Positions 33,511 to 42,787 of a DNA stretch of 64,000 nucleotides are shown piece by piece. Source of the stretch: Methanoregulaceae archaeon UBA467 (lineage in GTDB: Archaea > Halobacteriota > Methanomicrobia > Methanomicrobiales > Methanospirillaceae); the NCBI GenBank assembly GCA_002503825.1, contig DASP01000014.1:62001-126000 (forward strand). The letters are read 5' to 3'. The position numbers and the translations under genes are program-made. Every line of letters begins with the position of its first letter. The first letter of the stretch is position 1. The notes below the pieces were generated by a model, which saw only the letters and a program-made list of their open reading frames with translations, was not told the origin of the DNA and searched no databases.

Positions 33511-34276
33511 ATGCCACCAGATCCAGTTCTGGCGGCGATCTATAAAAGATCGATCCCGACCATATGAATCCCGTGTCCTGTTCACAAGTGCAGGATATAT
33601 AAGCACTGATATTAAGCGAAACTGCAGACGGTTATACATGAGCCATTGGTCATTTCCGGTCTCTTCGATGACATACCGGATCCTGCTGCAACTGGCGCAC
33701 CTGATAATCCACTTCCCCGGAATTTCCGCCCATTATCTGTGCCGATACTGATCGTGTATGACGGAATCCCACAGGTGCATGCAACTGCAAACCCGCTTTT
33801 CACTGAATCATCTCCCGGCAGGATGTGCATTCCTGCCTGTGAAAGCGCTGTACCGGGCCCACATCACTTTCACGGTAATTGCCCGGATTTTTTCAATAAA
33901 ATCACTCTGCCGCTGTTTCCCGGCACCTACTATTTATATTCTCCAGAATAAGCGATGAGTGGCCCCCTTTTAACTCATGGCCTGACAGATATCCTGCTAC
34001 TTCACTACAGTGTACCCTGCCCGATGATCTCCTCGCTACCATCCTCGTGAATGATATTACACGAGATAAGACCTCCACTTTTCCGGTAGAGAACAGAATC
34101 ACACATATGTAGTTCTGTACTGTTTTTTGTCCAGCTCTGTCAGACGCAGGATGGTGGAAGGCAGTATCGGAAATCATTAACACGTCATGATACCATACAT
34201 CCGCGTATCGGGCTGTGATCATAATTTCGCAAGCGCATACGATGAATGACCCCCGGACAACGGAGCGGTTGGTACC
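33511..34276. other. Intergenic region without a supported gene
   Basis: The region carries the promoter of the PKD gene at its left. No open frame elsewhere has a clear start and product. A 33-codon minus-strand frame at 34005-34106 (MCDSVLYRKSGG...) is faintly like the start of CooT-type small proteins but is too short to call. Confidence 0.4.
33536..33552 (-). promoter_or_regulatory. TATA box inside a 6-bp dyad, PKD gene promoter
   Basis: The minus strand reads CTTTTATAG about 30 to 38 bases before ATG 33510. The arms CGATCT (33536-33541) and AGATCG (33547-33552) flank it symmetrically across 5 bases. A repressor binding here would block TBP. Confidence 0.45.
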
Positions 34277-34987
34277 ATGAACAGAGAGCACGGAACATTC
34301 GAGGTGACACCGGTATCGTGGGATGAGGCCATCCGCCTATCAGCTGTACTTTCAGGTGTGATTAAAAAATCCCGGTATAACCCTGACCTGGTTGTCGCTA
34401 TCGGACGGGGAGGGTACGTACCCGCCCGGATTGTCTGCGATTACCTGCTTTCCGATCGCCTCACCAGCATCAGAATTTCACACTGGGGTGTTGCAGCCAG
34501 AAAAATGGAACGGGCAGAGGTCGTATATCCGCTCAACACACCGGTTGAAGGAAAAAAGGTTCTTGTAATTGACGATGTCACCGATACCGGCGAGACCCTC
34601 GCGACCGCCATCGGTTATATCAGGAGTCTCTGCCCGGAAGACGTAAAAACGGCGGTATTACAGCATAAAAGCGTATCTACGGTTGTCCCTGATTTTTACG
34701 CAGAAGTAGTGACACAATGGCGGTGGATAATATACCCGTGGGCGTTCCATGAGGACTTTACCGGTTTTATCCTCCTTGTCATGGGTGACGATCCGTGTAC
34801 GCCTGACATGATACGGCTCAGGCTCGAAGACCGGTACAGGATGAAGCATGACGATAAGGTCATCTGCTCAACCCTTGAAGACCTCGTTTCAACAGGAAAA
34901 ATAACCCGTTCCGGCTCCCGTTTTATTAAAAAAAATACCCGCGGCCCGCCATCCCGTGGTTTTGACCCTTACTGTTTTATCGAATAG
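34277..34987 (+). CDS. Phosphoribosyltransferase family protein (COG2236 type)
   Basis: The 236-residue protein has the type I phosphoribosyltransferase fold. The PRPP loop is VLVIDDVTDTGETLA near residues 95-109, and the N-terminal VVAIGRGGYVPARI supplies the pyrophosphate-binding turn. After this domain comes VVTQWRWIIYPWAFHED, typical of the guanine/xanthine PRTase-like COG2236 group. A C-terminal extension of about 80 residues (MIRLRLEDRYRMKH...LVSTGKITRSGSRF) could be a winged-helix-like part. The likely role is purine salvage, but the base specificity cannot be read from sequence. Confidence 0.85.
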   Translation: MNREHGTFEVTPVSWDEAIRLSAVLSGVIKKSRYNPDLVVAIGRGGYVPARIVCDYLLSDRLTSIRISHWGVAARKMERAEVVYPLNTPVEGKKVLVIDDVTDTGETLATAIGYIRSLCPEDVKTAVLQHKSVSTVVPDFYAEVVTQWRWIIYPWAFHEDFTGFILLVMGDDPCTPDMIRLRLEDRYRMKHDDKVICSTLEDLVSTGKITRSGSRFIKKNTRGPPSRGFDPYCFIE

Positions 34988-35230
34988 AGCTCTTCCCGGT
35001 CCTGCAGGGCAGGAGATATAGATCATTTTTTAAAAAGGCCATCAGAAACCCGGGACAGGGAAAATACGGCCTTTAAACATGCTTTATACCATATTACCCG
35101 AAAAAAAGGCCCGGCATTCTCCATCCCCCACTCAACCGGGAATTTCAGATTGAAATGATCATGAATAAAACGGTCCCGATAATAACGGAATACCGTTTTT
35201 AAAAAAAATCCACCTTGGAAATTCACCCGG

Positions 35231-35743
35231 TCATAAAAAGATCGTCATTACACCGAGCGACAGGAGCAGGATAACAATAGTTGAAAGAATAAATCCCCCC
35301 AGCATTATCGCAACTGATATCCTTCGCTCCCAGGCGAATACCCAGGCAAGTGCAGGACATATGTAAAAACCGGCAATGATTATTCCTGGTACCAGGCCCC
35401 AGACACCATACCGGTGAATCAGTCTTCCTGCACGTGACCCCTGGACCCGTTCAAGAAACCTGCTGACCTTTTCTGACCGGGCCGAAAAAAAGTCGAACAG
35501 TTCAAGGGAGAAGAGGATTACACCGGACGCGATTGAAGTCATCACGACAACCAGGAGCACCGGGTGCACACCAAGCGCAAGACCCGGCAGCACTGCCCCG
35601 TACTCAATTAACAGGGTACTCCCGATCAATGCCAGTGCAACCCCGGGGGCGATACCTGCCAGTGCAGTTATACTAAAGGGAATAAGTATTATGCAGATAC
35701 CAATGATCCAGCCCATGCGTGCAATGGTGCGATATTCATTCAT
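35231..35743 (-). CDS. Small multi-drug export family membrane protein
   Basis: This 170-residue protein resembles the Sm_multidrug_ex (COG2426) family. It has membrane helices at about residues 11-30, 34-55, 58-80, 115-135 and 143-168, with the family-like segment GVWGLVPGIIIAGFYICPALAW before the last helices. The transport activity suggested by the family name is weakly supported in general. GGAGG lies about 10 bases before ATG 35743, a strong ribosome binding site. No neighbouring gene suggests a substrate. Confidence 0.75.
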   Translation of the reverse strand: MNEYRTIARMGWIIGICIILIPFSITALAGIAPGVALALIGSTLLIEYGAVLPGLALGVHPVLLVVVMTSIASGVILFSLELFDFFSARSEKVSRFLERVQGSRAGRLIHRYGVWGLVPGIIIAGFYICPALAWVFAWERRISVAIMLGGFILSTIVILLLSLGVMTIFL

Positions 35744-36278
35744 TATTCAAGAGCCTCCGACGGTCAACTTTTTCCCTGGCTGCAATTCCGGTATGAGGTG
35801 TGAGGACCGCGAAGAGATCAGTACCTGCGAATCTCCTTTGATTACGCGCATTTAACATGATATCCGGAGACCCGTACCTGAACCGTCCCCCGTTTACCGC
35901 GATAATGTTTGTCCCCTGCTCATATTTTCATTTCAGACCTTAAATAGTGAGAACAAAACAGGATTCACCTGTGTTTATCGAATGGTTTTAATTCCTACAG
36001 CGCCCGGAGTCGCGAAAGATAAGTTTCCATACGTATTTCCACCCGGTTCAGGGTACCCGTGCGGGAAGGATCCGGAACGACCCGGTCCTGTTGTATCAAC
36101 CTGATGACTCTCCAGATTGAAAGTCATTCCCGGCTGATAAAAAATACAGGGCCTGTCGACGGAAAGTGCTTATAGGTCACAGGGCAATATACGAGATGTA
36201 TTCAGGTCATGCCATCCCTCACGGAAAACAGGAGTACCTGTGGAATGGTGGGATGACCGGTCGCTATGAAGGTGTACA
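35744..36278. other. 535-base region without a supported gene
   Basis: Possible TATA-like strings are CTTAAATAG at 35939-35947 and CTTATAGG near 36169. No open frame looks coding. Confidence 0.4.
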
Positions 36279-36617
36279 ATGACAGGAACACGAGGATACT
36301 TTAAAGAAGGAAAATGGGTCGAGGAAAAGATTGGCGGGGAGACAGGAGGAGCCAGTAAGCCTGACGGGAAAGCACTTGAAAAGCGCATCGATGAGGTCTC
36401 CTCATCTGTTTCGCGGACCCTGAGCGATGTCATCGGACTTGCACGTGATCTTGTTGTTACCAAAGAAGGCCACATGGTCGTCCAGAAGAAAATTGATGAT
36501 GCAGGGAAATCTCTCGATTCTGCGATTCGGGATATGATTACCGAGGCTAAAAAATCCACAGAGCCGGCAAAAAAAGAAGGTTCCGGAGATGCGAAAAAAA
36601 AGATTGACATTAAATAA
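36279..36617 (+). CDS. Small hydrophilic alpha-helical protein, function unknown
   Basis: The 112-residue protein is highly charged and without membrane helices. It opens with MTGTRGYFKEGKWVEEKI, has a Gly-rich hinge, and then a long amphipathic helix with heptad-like spacing (KALEKRIDEVSSSVSRTLSD...DAGKSLDSAIRDMI). It ends in a Lys-rich tail. It may form a coiled coil or bind a lipid surface or nucleic acid. I do not recognise a named family. AAGGTG lies 6 bases before ATG 36279. A T-rich terminator follows directly after the stop. Confidence 0.72.
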   Translation: MTGTRGYFKEGKWVEEKIGGETGGASKPDGKALEKRIDEVSSSVSRTLSDVIGLARDLVVTKEGHMVVQKKIDDAGKSLDSAIRDMITEAKKSTEPAKKEGSGDAKKKIDIK

Positions 36618-36630
36618 TTCTTTTTTTTTT
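36618..36630 (+). terminator. T-tract terminator
   Basis: An uninterrupted T10 run follows the stop of the 36279 gene within a few bases, as in archaeal factor-independent termination. It lies at the convergence with the lipoprotein gene. Confidence 0.65.
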
Positions 36631-37114
36631 AAATCTGCGGGTTTATCGGCTGGAACGGCATGTCCTGGTCGATAACCTTGTAGCGGTCTCCGGTATCCAG
36701 GACAATATATACCATGACGCGGTCAGTCCCGGTAGTACCTGGAAGAACAATCTGGGTATTCATCTGGGGATTATCTTTACTCTGTTCTTCCTCACGCCCG
36801 TCGGACGTATAGACAACCGCCTGCATCTGCTCTACAAAGCCGAGACCCTGCCCGCCCCGGAACGAGACCGTGATATACGGATCTGTTGATATCGTATTCT
36901 TCTCAACAGTTATTTTAACCGAATATTGCGGAGGCACCACATCGGTCGGTTCCGGAACCAGTGAATACTGTGTCACCACAGGGGATGGCGTTGCCGGAAC
37001 GGTTGTCGGAAGAGTCGTCTGAACCGGCGTTACGGTTCCCTGCTGCGTGCATCCTGCAGTAATAATGGCAAGGACTGCCACCACACCAATGAAAATAATT
37101 GCAAGAGTTTTCAT
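36629..37114 (-). CDS. Predicted lipoprotein, function unknown
   Basis: The 161-residue protein has a signal peptide ending in a lipobox (IITAGCTQQG; lipidated Cys22). A Thr/Pro/Val-rich linker (TTLPTTVPATPSP) and a beta-rich C-terminal domain with KNTISTDPYITVSFRGGQGLG follow. Small lipoproteins of this pattern are common in Methanomicrobia, and the domain resembles a single Ig-like sandwich. No catalytic residues stand out. ATG 37114 has GGGGATAT just upstream. It converges with the 36279 gene. Confidence 0.8.
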   Translation of the reverse strand: MKTLAIIFIGVVAVLAIITAGCTQQGTVTPVQTTLPTTVPATPSPVVTQYSLVPEPTDVVPPQYSVKITVEKNTISTDPYITVSFRGGQGLGFVEQMQAVVYTSDGREEEQSKDNPQMNTQIVLPGTTGTDRVMVYIVLDTGDRYKVIDQDMPFQPINPQI

Positions 37115-37373
37115 ATATCCCCAAAGGTAATCCAGATATTTGAAATCTTCCTATTATTCCGAAACCTGTTCTCCACGGCCGGAAAACCGGTGATGCAGTT
37201 ACCGGTCAATAACATAACTTTGAAATCCCGGCCCGGAGATAACCCTTAATTCAGCTGTATTGACCTGATACCGCGATGGTGGTGAAAGACTGACTGACAG
37301 GGGAGCATTTTCATTCAAATCCTTATCGATCAGGTATTCCCTTGTCTTTTTCATTGTCATCATCATCCTGATC

Positions 37374-39209
37374 GTGATTGGTTTTCTCGTGACGGTCTCT
37401 TATATACAGGCAAAGGATGACATGGTCAGCCAGAACCGGTATCTCGAAGAATATACCGAGATGAACATCATCGAGTCCCTGACACTTGTGGACAAGGGAC
37501 TCAAACTGTATGATGACACCTTAAACGGGCAGATGGATGAGGCATTCGCTGAATTCATCCGCGCCTACGAACGTGCTGACGGAAACCCTGCAGGTATCAA
37601 TCTCTCCGGTGTCAGGACTGACATCTCCCCAATGTTTGAAGGTCAGGTCGATCTGTATATCATCAATGAAAGCGGCGTTATCATTGCATCGACCGTTCCG
37701 GAAGTGCTCTTCCTTGATTTCCAGAAGTATCCTGATTTCTATCGTTCCATAACCGCCATCAGGGAGGGGGACGATTTTTCTGCCGACAGGGTCGTTCGGT
37801 CGGTTACAAATACCACGTCAGGAACCGTCAGCGGGGAACTGCGTAAATTCGCATATATGCCTACCCCTGACCACCGGTATCTTCTCGAACTCGGTCTCGT
37901 GACCGAGTCATTTGAAGCCGAACGATCTGGCCTGTCATATGTGGATGTTGCAAAAAAAGCCGGGCAGCTCAATCCAAACGTTGAAAGTATCAGGATCTTT
38001 GATTTTAACCGAAACCTTGTGATGCAGGGCGGCGTAAACCCGCACGGACAGGTGAACCGGACGGTTCTTGACCGGGCGTTTCAGGAACGGGAGAGTATAA
38101 CGGAAAACGAACCGGAAGAGGACCTTACCGTCAGGTACCTCTTTGTCGATCTGAAGAGCGAGTCCACTGCATCGGATATGAGTCTTGTTGCAGAGATCAC
38201 CTACAGCGGCGAACTCCTGAGAGAGCGACTTTTTAGGATACTCCTCTTTTACCTTCTTATCGGGCTTATTGCCGTCGGGATGGGTATCGCCCTTGCATAT
38301 AATTTCAGCAATTACTTAAGCCGGCCCATCAGCGGGATCGCAGAGGATGCGGACAGGATCGCCCACGGAGACCTTGACCACCCGATTCGCAGTATGCCCA
38401 ATGCCGAATTCGAAGGGCTGAAAAATAGTATTTCCATCATGATCACCCGTATACGGGAGTACAGCGAAGAACTCGAACATGAGCGTGCCGAACTCCGTAT
38501 TGCCGCAGACATCCAGAGAACGTTCCTTCCCCGCACAATCCCGGACGTTCCAGGTTTTTCCCTTGCTGCAATGAGTATCCCGGCCCGGGAAGTAGGTGGG
38601 GACTTTTATGATTTCATCCGGCTCGACGAGAGACGACTTGGTCTTGTAATTGCAGATGTGGCAGGGAAGGGTATCCCGGCAGCCCTTTTTATGGCTCTTT
38701 CCCGTTCGGTCGTCCGGGCGATGGCCTTAACCGACCTTGATATCGGGATCTCTATCGGGGAATCGAATGAGCTTATTTGTGCGGATGCCGTATCAGGTAT
38801 GTTTGTCACCCTCTTCTACGGGATGCTTGACCATGAAACACACCTCCTTTCCTATGTCAATGCCGGACACAATCCGCCTCTCCATTTCCATGCTGAAGGG
38901 GCCGGGATTACCACGCTGCTTCCGACCGGTATCGTCCTCGGCGTTGAACCTGATGAAAAGTACAGCGTCGGGGCAATCCGGCTCAATAGCGGTGATCTGC
39001 TCATACTTTATACCGACGGCGTCACCGAGGCGATCAATTCCGCAAAAGAGCAGTTCGGAGAAGAACGTCTTTGCGATATTATCCGCACACATGCAGGCAG
39101 CACCCCTGAAGAACTTTTGGCAGTCATTCTCGGTGAAATAGTATCATTCTGTGAAAATATGCCCCAGTTTGACGATATTACACTTGTCATCCTTAAGGCC
39201 GAGCAATAA
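37374..39209 (+). CDS. SpoIIE-type phosphatase receptor with dCache-like sensor and HAMP
   Basis: At least 611 residues long, the protein has an N-terminal membrane helix and then an extracytoplasmic sensor of about 240 residues of dCache type. A second helix (ILLFYLLIGLIAVGMGIALAY), a HAMP linker (LSRPISGIAEDADRIAHGDLD) and a C-terminal PP2C/SpoIIE domain follow. The phosphatase metal motifs are visible in PAREVGGDFYDFI, VIADVAGKGIPAALFM, LYTDGVTEA and FDDITLVIL. It should dephosphorylate a STAS antagonist on a signal. The GTG at 37374 lies inside the first helix. The frame is open from 37269 and codes an obvious helix start (IRYSLVFFIVIIILIV) but contains no ATG, GTG or TTG. Confidence 0.85.
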   Translation: MIGFLVTVSYIQAKDDMVSQNRYLEEYTEMNIIESLTLVDKGLKLYDDTLNGQMDEAFAEFIRAYERADGNPAGINLSGVRTDISPMFEGQVDLYIINESGVIIASTVPEVLFLDFQKYPDFYRSITAIREGDDFSADRVVRSVTNTTSGTVSGELRKFAYMPTPDHRYLLELGLVTESFEAERSGLSYVDVAKKAGQLNPNVESIRIFDFNRNLVMQGGVNPHGQVNRTVLDRAFQERESITENEPEEDLTVRYLFVDLKSESTASDMSLVAEITYSGELLRERLFRILLFYLLIGLIAVGMGIALAYNFSNYLSRPISGIAEDADRIAHGDLDHPIRSMPNAEFEGLKNSISIMITRIREYSEELEHERAELRIAADIQRTFLPRTIPDVPGFSLAAMSIPAREVGGDFYDFIRLDERRLGLVIADVAGKGIPAALFMALSRSVVRAMALTDLDIGISIGESNELICADAVSGMFVTLFYGMLDHETHLLSYVNAGHNPPLHFHAEGAGITTLLPTGIVLGVEPDEKYSVGAIRLNSGDLLILYTDGVTEAINSAKEQFGEERLCDIIRTHAGSTPEELLAVILGEIVSFCENMPQFDDITLVILKAEQ

Positions 39210-39531
39210 GCCAAAAAACGGTCCTGCCAGATACGCAGAGATAAAATCGCATTCTGTCGTCATTTTAAAACGGATCTTTGCATTTTTTGCCCTCCCGTAT
39301 TGACAAATTCAATCTGCCTGGGATCCTCATAGCAGGACTCCTGTCCGTGCATGCATCCTGGCATTTATTCCAATACTCGCAGGTCAGGGCATAACGCCGT
39401 GATCGTGTGAATCCGTTTCTGCCGGCTTGCGCAGGTATAAAAGATCCCGGCTGGACAGCCACAAGCACTTTATAAGAATGCAGCACTCTCTTTTCTATCG
39501 AACCGGACGTACCCGGGGGAGCATATGATAT
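39210..39531. other. Intergenic region upstream of the chagasin-like gene
   Basis: No gene is visible here. The region holds the promoter of the inhibitor gene, with TATA-like strings at about 39435-39441 and 39468-39476. Confidence 0.45.
39468..39476 (+). promoter_or_regulatory. TATA-like box for the chagasin-like gene
   Basis: CTTTATAAG lies about 56 to 64 bases before ATG 39532, giving an expected start near 39500 and a leader of about 30 bases that includes GGGGGAG. Confidence 0.45.
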
Positions 39532-40011
39532 ATGAAAATGAACACTGGAACCATCACAACAGCAATTGCCTTTCTTGCAGTCCTGTTTCTCTTTCTGCAA
39601 CCGGTAACGGCTTCATTACTTAGATTTGACGAATCTGACAACGGTGCGGTGGTACATGCAGGAATGAACGACCTTATCTTCATCAATCTTCCTGAGAACC
39701 CGACGACGGGATACATGTGGGATGCGGATGCCACAACAGGTCTCTACCTGAAAAATGACGCATATAACAGGCCCGCAACAATGAGAATGGGGGCAGGCGG
39801 TTCCCACACGTGGAATTACGTAGTTACGGGCACAGGAACACAGGAATTTTCTGCAGTATATCACCAGCCATGGATGCCGGCAGAAGAAGGGGACTATACC
39901 TACTCCCTGACCTTTGAAATTAACCAGCTGTCACGGTCCGGCCTGCTTACGCGGTCGTCTTCGGGGACAGCCGGTTCGGTTGCTGAATTCCGTGCAAAAT
40001 TAAATCTTTAA
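39532..40011 (+). CDS. Chagasin-type (I42) cysteine protease inhibitor, secreted
   Basis: This 159-residue protein has a signal peptide (TTAIAFLAVLFLFLQPVTA) and an I42 domain. The NPTTGY loop near residues 56-61 is the hallmark that enters the protease active site; the Trp-containing strand HTWNYVVTGTG and a late loop PWMPAEEGDYTYSL complete the fold. In the family these loops block papain-like proteases. No protease gene sits next door, so it may protect against external or host-derived enzymes. A MITE-like repeat follows it. GGGGGAG lies about 10 bases before the ATG. Confidence 0.85.
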   Translation: MKMNTGTITTAIAFLAVLFLFLQPVTASLLRFDESDNGAVVHAGMNDLIFINLPENPTTGYMWDADATTGLYLKNDAYNRPATMRMGAGGSHTWNYVVTGTGTQEFSAVYHQPWMPAEEGDYTYSLTFEINQLSRSGLLTRSSSGTAGSVAEFRAKLNL

Positions 40012-40101
40012 TCTCTTTTTTGGCAGCTATAAAAAAATCCGGTTGATATTTGCCTGCCCTCCGTTTTCGTGCTCACCGGTGAGCCGGGAAGGCTTACGGC
40101 A

Positions 40102-40364
40102 AGCTCTGTTGAATTCCTCACTTCTCTCACTGACTTTTTCAGCACCCGTCATTCCGGTACTGCCTGGACTGTGGCGCCGGCCGTAAGTGTATATCTCAAC
40201 AATGCGACAGGGACCCCTGCATAATGAGTATGAAGTAACACAGGGTCCCGATCAACCCTTCGCTGATACTATCCTTCAGCGGGGCGGGGAAGGGGGAGTG
40301 CAACCATTCCTTTCAGAAAAATGAATCCGGCAGGTCTTATCGAAATGAGGATGTCACAAAAGCC
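40102..40364 (+). repeat. MITE-like intergenic element, copy B
   Basis: A 263-bp relative of copy A, starting AGCTCTGTTGA and ending GATGTCACAAAAGCC. It shares the core string GGGTCCCGATCAACCCTTC and the CAGCGGGGCGGGGAAGG region. Both ends have drifted and no target duplication is visible, so it is an older insertion. Confidence 0.72.
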
Positions 40365-40442
40365 AATTTTTTTGTCTGTCCTGATTCGCCCTGTTGTGAT
40401 AATTGGGAACATTGATGTACATATCTCTCATATAAATTAGCA

Positions 40443-40631
40443 ATGACTAAATGCGAGCGTCATCCAAAACATGAAGCCGGACACACCTGCAGGCTCTGCA
40501 AGGACGAATGCTGTGACGAGTGCTACAATACCACTTCCGGCATCTGCAGGGGATGCCTGGTGAAGATAGGAGTAATTGTCCTGCTGGTTATGATTGTAAT
40601 CTCGTACTCTGCCTGGTTTGGTGTGTTCTGA
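40443..40631 (+). CDS. Small B-box-like zinc protein with one membrane helix
   Basis: The 62-residue protein has a Cys/His-rich N-terminal part: CERHPKHEAGHTCRLCKDEC, then CDEC and CRGC. This resembles a B-box-type or treble-clef zinc site, with pairs of CxxC and CxxH ligands. A single membrane helix (IGVIVLLVMIVISYSAWFGVF) follows. Such small membrane-tethered zinc proteins are frequent in Methanomicrobia, and their function is unknown. ATG 40443 is preceded by TATAAATT only 5 bases away, so the promoter or start is unclear. A MITE-like element lies just upstream. Confidence 0.75.
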   Translation: MTKCERHPKHEAGHTCRLCKDECCDECYNTTSGICRGCLVKIGVIVLLVMIVISYSAWFGVF

Positions 40632-40890
40632 TTCCGTCTTTTTTCAGGCAGGATCATGCATCCGGAACCGGTAAAAATACCGGATTGCCTCTCTTTTTTC
40701 TTCTGAAACAAATGTGATCCCATGGAAAAACCATGAGAGCCCCGGTTATATTTCACATTTCATCGCCGATATGACCGGTCCGGAAATGAAGCCCGGGACC
40801 TGCCCGGGGGCGCCAGGACAGGGGGATATTGTTCCTGCCGGATTCCTCCGAATGGAAATATCCGGGGATTTTACGAAAAGTGCTCCGGAA

Positions 40891-41346
40891 CTATCCGGTA
40901 AGATTACTTTTTTTTATGTGCAGCTCAGAATCGAATTCATTTGTTGCATCCGGAATACAGTCAATGGCCGGGGAATACGGCTTTATATCAAGGACCGGTG
41001 TACCGTCGAGGGCGTCGAGACCTGCAACGGTAATCACGCCGTTCCGAACCTCTTTAACCGTTGCAATTCCGATACCGATCGGGTTCGGGCGGTTCGGCGA
41101 GCGGGTGGAAAAGACCGGTCGTTCCCGGCCTGTCCCGGGAGGCGTAGCGGTAAGGAGATCGCGCCGTGCCCTGTCAAGCCAGTACAATACAAAAATATGG
41201 CTGCAGGAACCAGGCTCTCCCACGCCGGCCTTATAGGGATCAAAGATATGTATCTCTGATACGGTATTTTCAAGGCGTCCCTGTCTCGGTGCATCACCAC
41301 GGTTCAGATACGGGGAGCGTATCACACCAATGGATACCAGTTCCAT
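40891..41346 (-). CDS. TrmO-like (TsaA) tRNA methyltransferase
   Basis: The 151-residue protein matches the TsaA/TrmO family, which methylates t6A37 in tRNA-Thr using SAM. Visible motifs are LVSIGVIRSPYLNRGDAPRQ, HIFVLYWLDRARRD, then VFSTRSPNRPNPIGIGIA, which is the conserved core. The late ALDGTPVLDIKPYSP is also typical. The start is uncertain: ATG 41346 has AGGA close by, while starts at 41358 and 41367 would add up to seven residues. No ribosome binding site is strong. It stands alone between two plus-strand genes. Confidence 0.85.
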   Translation of the reverse strand: MELVSIGVIRSPYLNRGDAPRQGRLENTVSEIHIFDPYKAGVGEPGSCSHIFVLYWLDRARRDLLTATPPGTGRERPVFSTRSPNRPNPIGIGIATVKEVRNGVITVAGLDALDGTPVLDIKPYSPAIDCIPDATNEFDSELHIKKSNLTG

Positions 41347-41504
41347 CTTTTCCTGCATACAAGACATTTATTTCGTTACGGGTGCCTGAAATATCTTGCG
41401 ATATCCGGCATGACCCGGGTTTAGTCATAAGATTCCGGGTGTTTTCTCCTGATTCAGGTAATGGATATACATACGTTGGACACCGATAATACAGGACGAT
41501 CTTC

Positions 41505-42242
41505 ATGATAACACGAAAACACCTGATCCGGCTTGCAGATACCCTCGTCCCAAGTTCGCAGATCACGAGGATCAGGAACTATATACCCGCTGATTACGGC
41601 CTTTTTCCTTCCGTTGCAACACGGGGACGCCTCCACGACTACGGGGATTCCGACAGAAAGGAATTTTTTTCCATCATTCGCTCGGTCAGGAAAGACACAG
41701 ATCTCCTTCTCGAGGACATCGAGGCATATACCATTTTTATGGCCGTAAAAAGGACACAAAAGGTAAAAGGTGACATAGCAGAGGTCGGCGTATACAGGGG
41801 CGGTTCGGCCACGATAATTTGTGCTGCGAAAGGCGAACGTCACCTGTTTTTGTTTGATACCTTCGAAGGCCTGCCCCGGGTCGATTCAATTGATGCGGTC
41901 TGGCCATTTTATGAGGGGAAATTCCAGGCACCCTTTGAGGAGGTCCGGGACTACCTTGCCGGACAGTCGAATGTATTTATTTACAAGGGCATCTTTCCGT
42001 CGACCGGAACAGCTGTCTCGGATCGTTCTTTTTCAATGGTGAACCTTGATGTTGACACATATCAGAGCACAAAAGACTGTCTTGAATTTTTTTACCCGAG
42101 GATGAACCCGGGTGGCATCATCCTTTCCCATGATTACCTCAATACCGCCGGTGTACGAAAAGCATTTGATGATTTCTTCTCAAATAAGCCTGAGCCAGTG
42201 CTGGAGACTTCGGCGTCACAGTGCATTGTTGTAAAAATATAA
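41505..42242 (+). CDS. TylF/MycF-type class I O-methyltransferase
   Basis: The 245-residue protein resembles macrocin O-methyltransferases. The SAM-binding strand is KGDIAEVGVYRGGSATIICAA, followed by FLFDTFEGLP and the metal-binding NLDVDTYQST, with GGIILSHDYLNTAGVRKAF at the end. TylF-type enzymes methylate sugar hydroxyls of macrolides. In methanogens relatives often lie in surface-polysaccharide regions, but no glycosyltransferases are seen here. The acceptor is therefore unknown. AGGA 8 bases before ATG 41505 supports the start. Confidence 0.85.
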   Translation: MITRKHLIRLADTLVPSSQITRIRNYIPADYGLFPSVATRGRLHDYGDSDRKEFFSIIRSVRKDTDLLLEDIEAYTIFMAVKRTQKVKGDIAEVGVYRGGSATIICAAKGERHLFLFDTFEGLPRVDSIDAVWPFYEGKFQAPFEEVRDYLAGQSNVFIYKGIFPSTGTAVSDRSFSMVNLDVDTYQSTKDCLEFFYPRMNPGGIILSHDYLNTAGVRKAFDDFFSNKPEPVLETSASQCIVVKI

Positions 42243-42787
42243 TACTTGTTCATTCGGGACAACCCTGCCGGGACCGGCAGGGAAATAAATACTAATGTAT
42301 TATTATCTGCCAGGGAAAGGATGTGAATTCCCTTCCGGATTTTTGTGCGCAATTCAGCTCCCGGCACTCAGTGTATTGATACCCGATGAAAATCCGGATA
42401 TTTTCTATAAAAAAAATTTCGCTCTGATGAAATCCTTATATCAATAAATCAGCAGGATGTGTAAGCGAACGGAAAATGTCCCGTTAAAGCCTGAAATTGC
42501 ATGGATTACTAAAAAATATGTCTTTTCCTGTCCAGGCTGCCGTTCATGCGGATATTGGCATGAACAGGAAGGAATTTCAGGTTATTCGGGTATAAAATTC
42601 TGTTAAGGAAATATCCATCAAAAATCTTCCCGACGCAGGACCATCCGTACTGGCCATGACTCCGGTATGCAGGCAGATTTAAATCCTGCAACAAAAGACC
42701 TGATACCAGGACTGCTGAATGGACTACAGGTCAGATCTGCTTCAAACCACAGTATAATGAGTACTGCTCACCATTTCATTTTCAGTT
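42243..42787. other. 545-base region without a supported gene
   Basis: No convincing gene. A minus-strand frame of about 61 codons (42509-42694) is of unknown status. AGTATAATG at 42751-42759 is a TATA-like string before the 42788 gene, which would then be almost leaderless. Confidence 0.4.

Noticed and set aside
34005..34106. 33-codon minus-strand frame beginning MCDSVLY, faintly like CooT-type small proteins
   Set aside because: It is too short and lacks the rest of the fold; possibly a remnant, but not supportable.
33902..34291. 129-codon minus-strand frame in the gap before the phosphoribosyltransferase
   Set aside because: It has no recognisable motif and its 5' end overlaps the start of the phosphoribosyltransferase gene.
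41034..41300. Minus-strand frame overlapping the TrmO-like gene in another frame
   Set aside because: The TrmO-like frame contains the family core motif; this one contains none.
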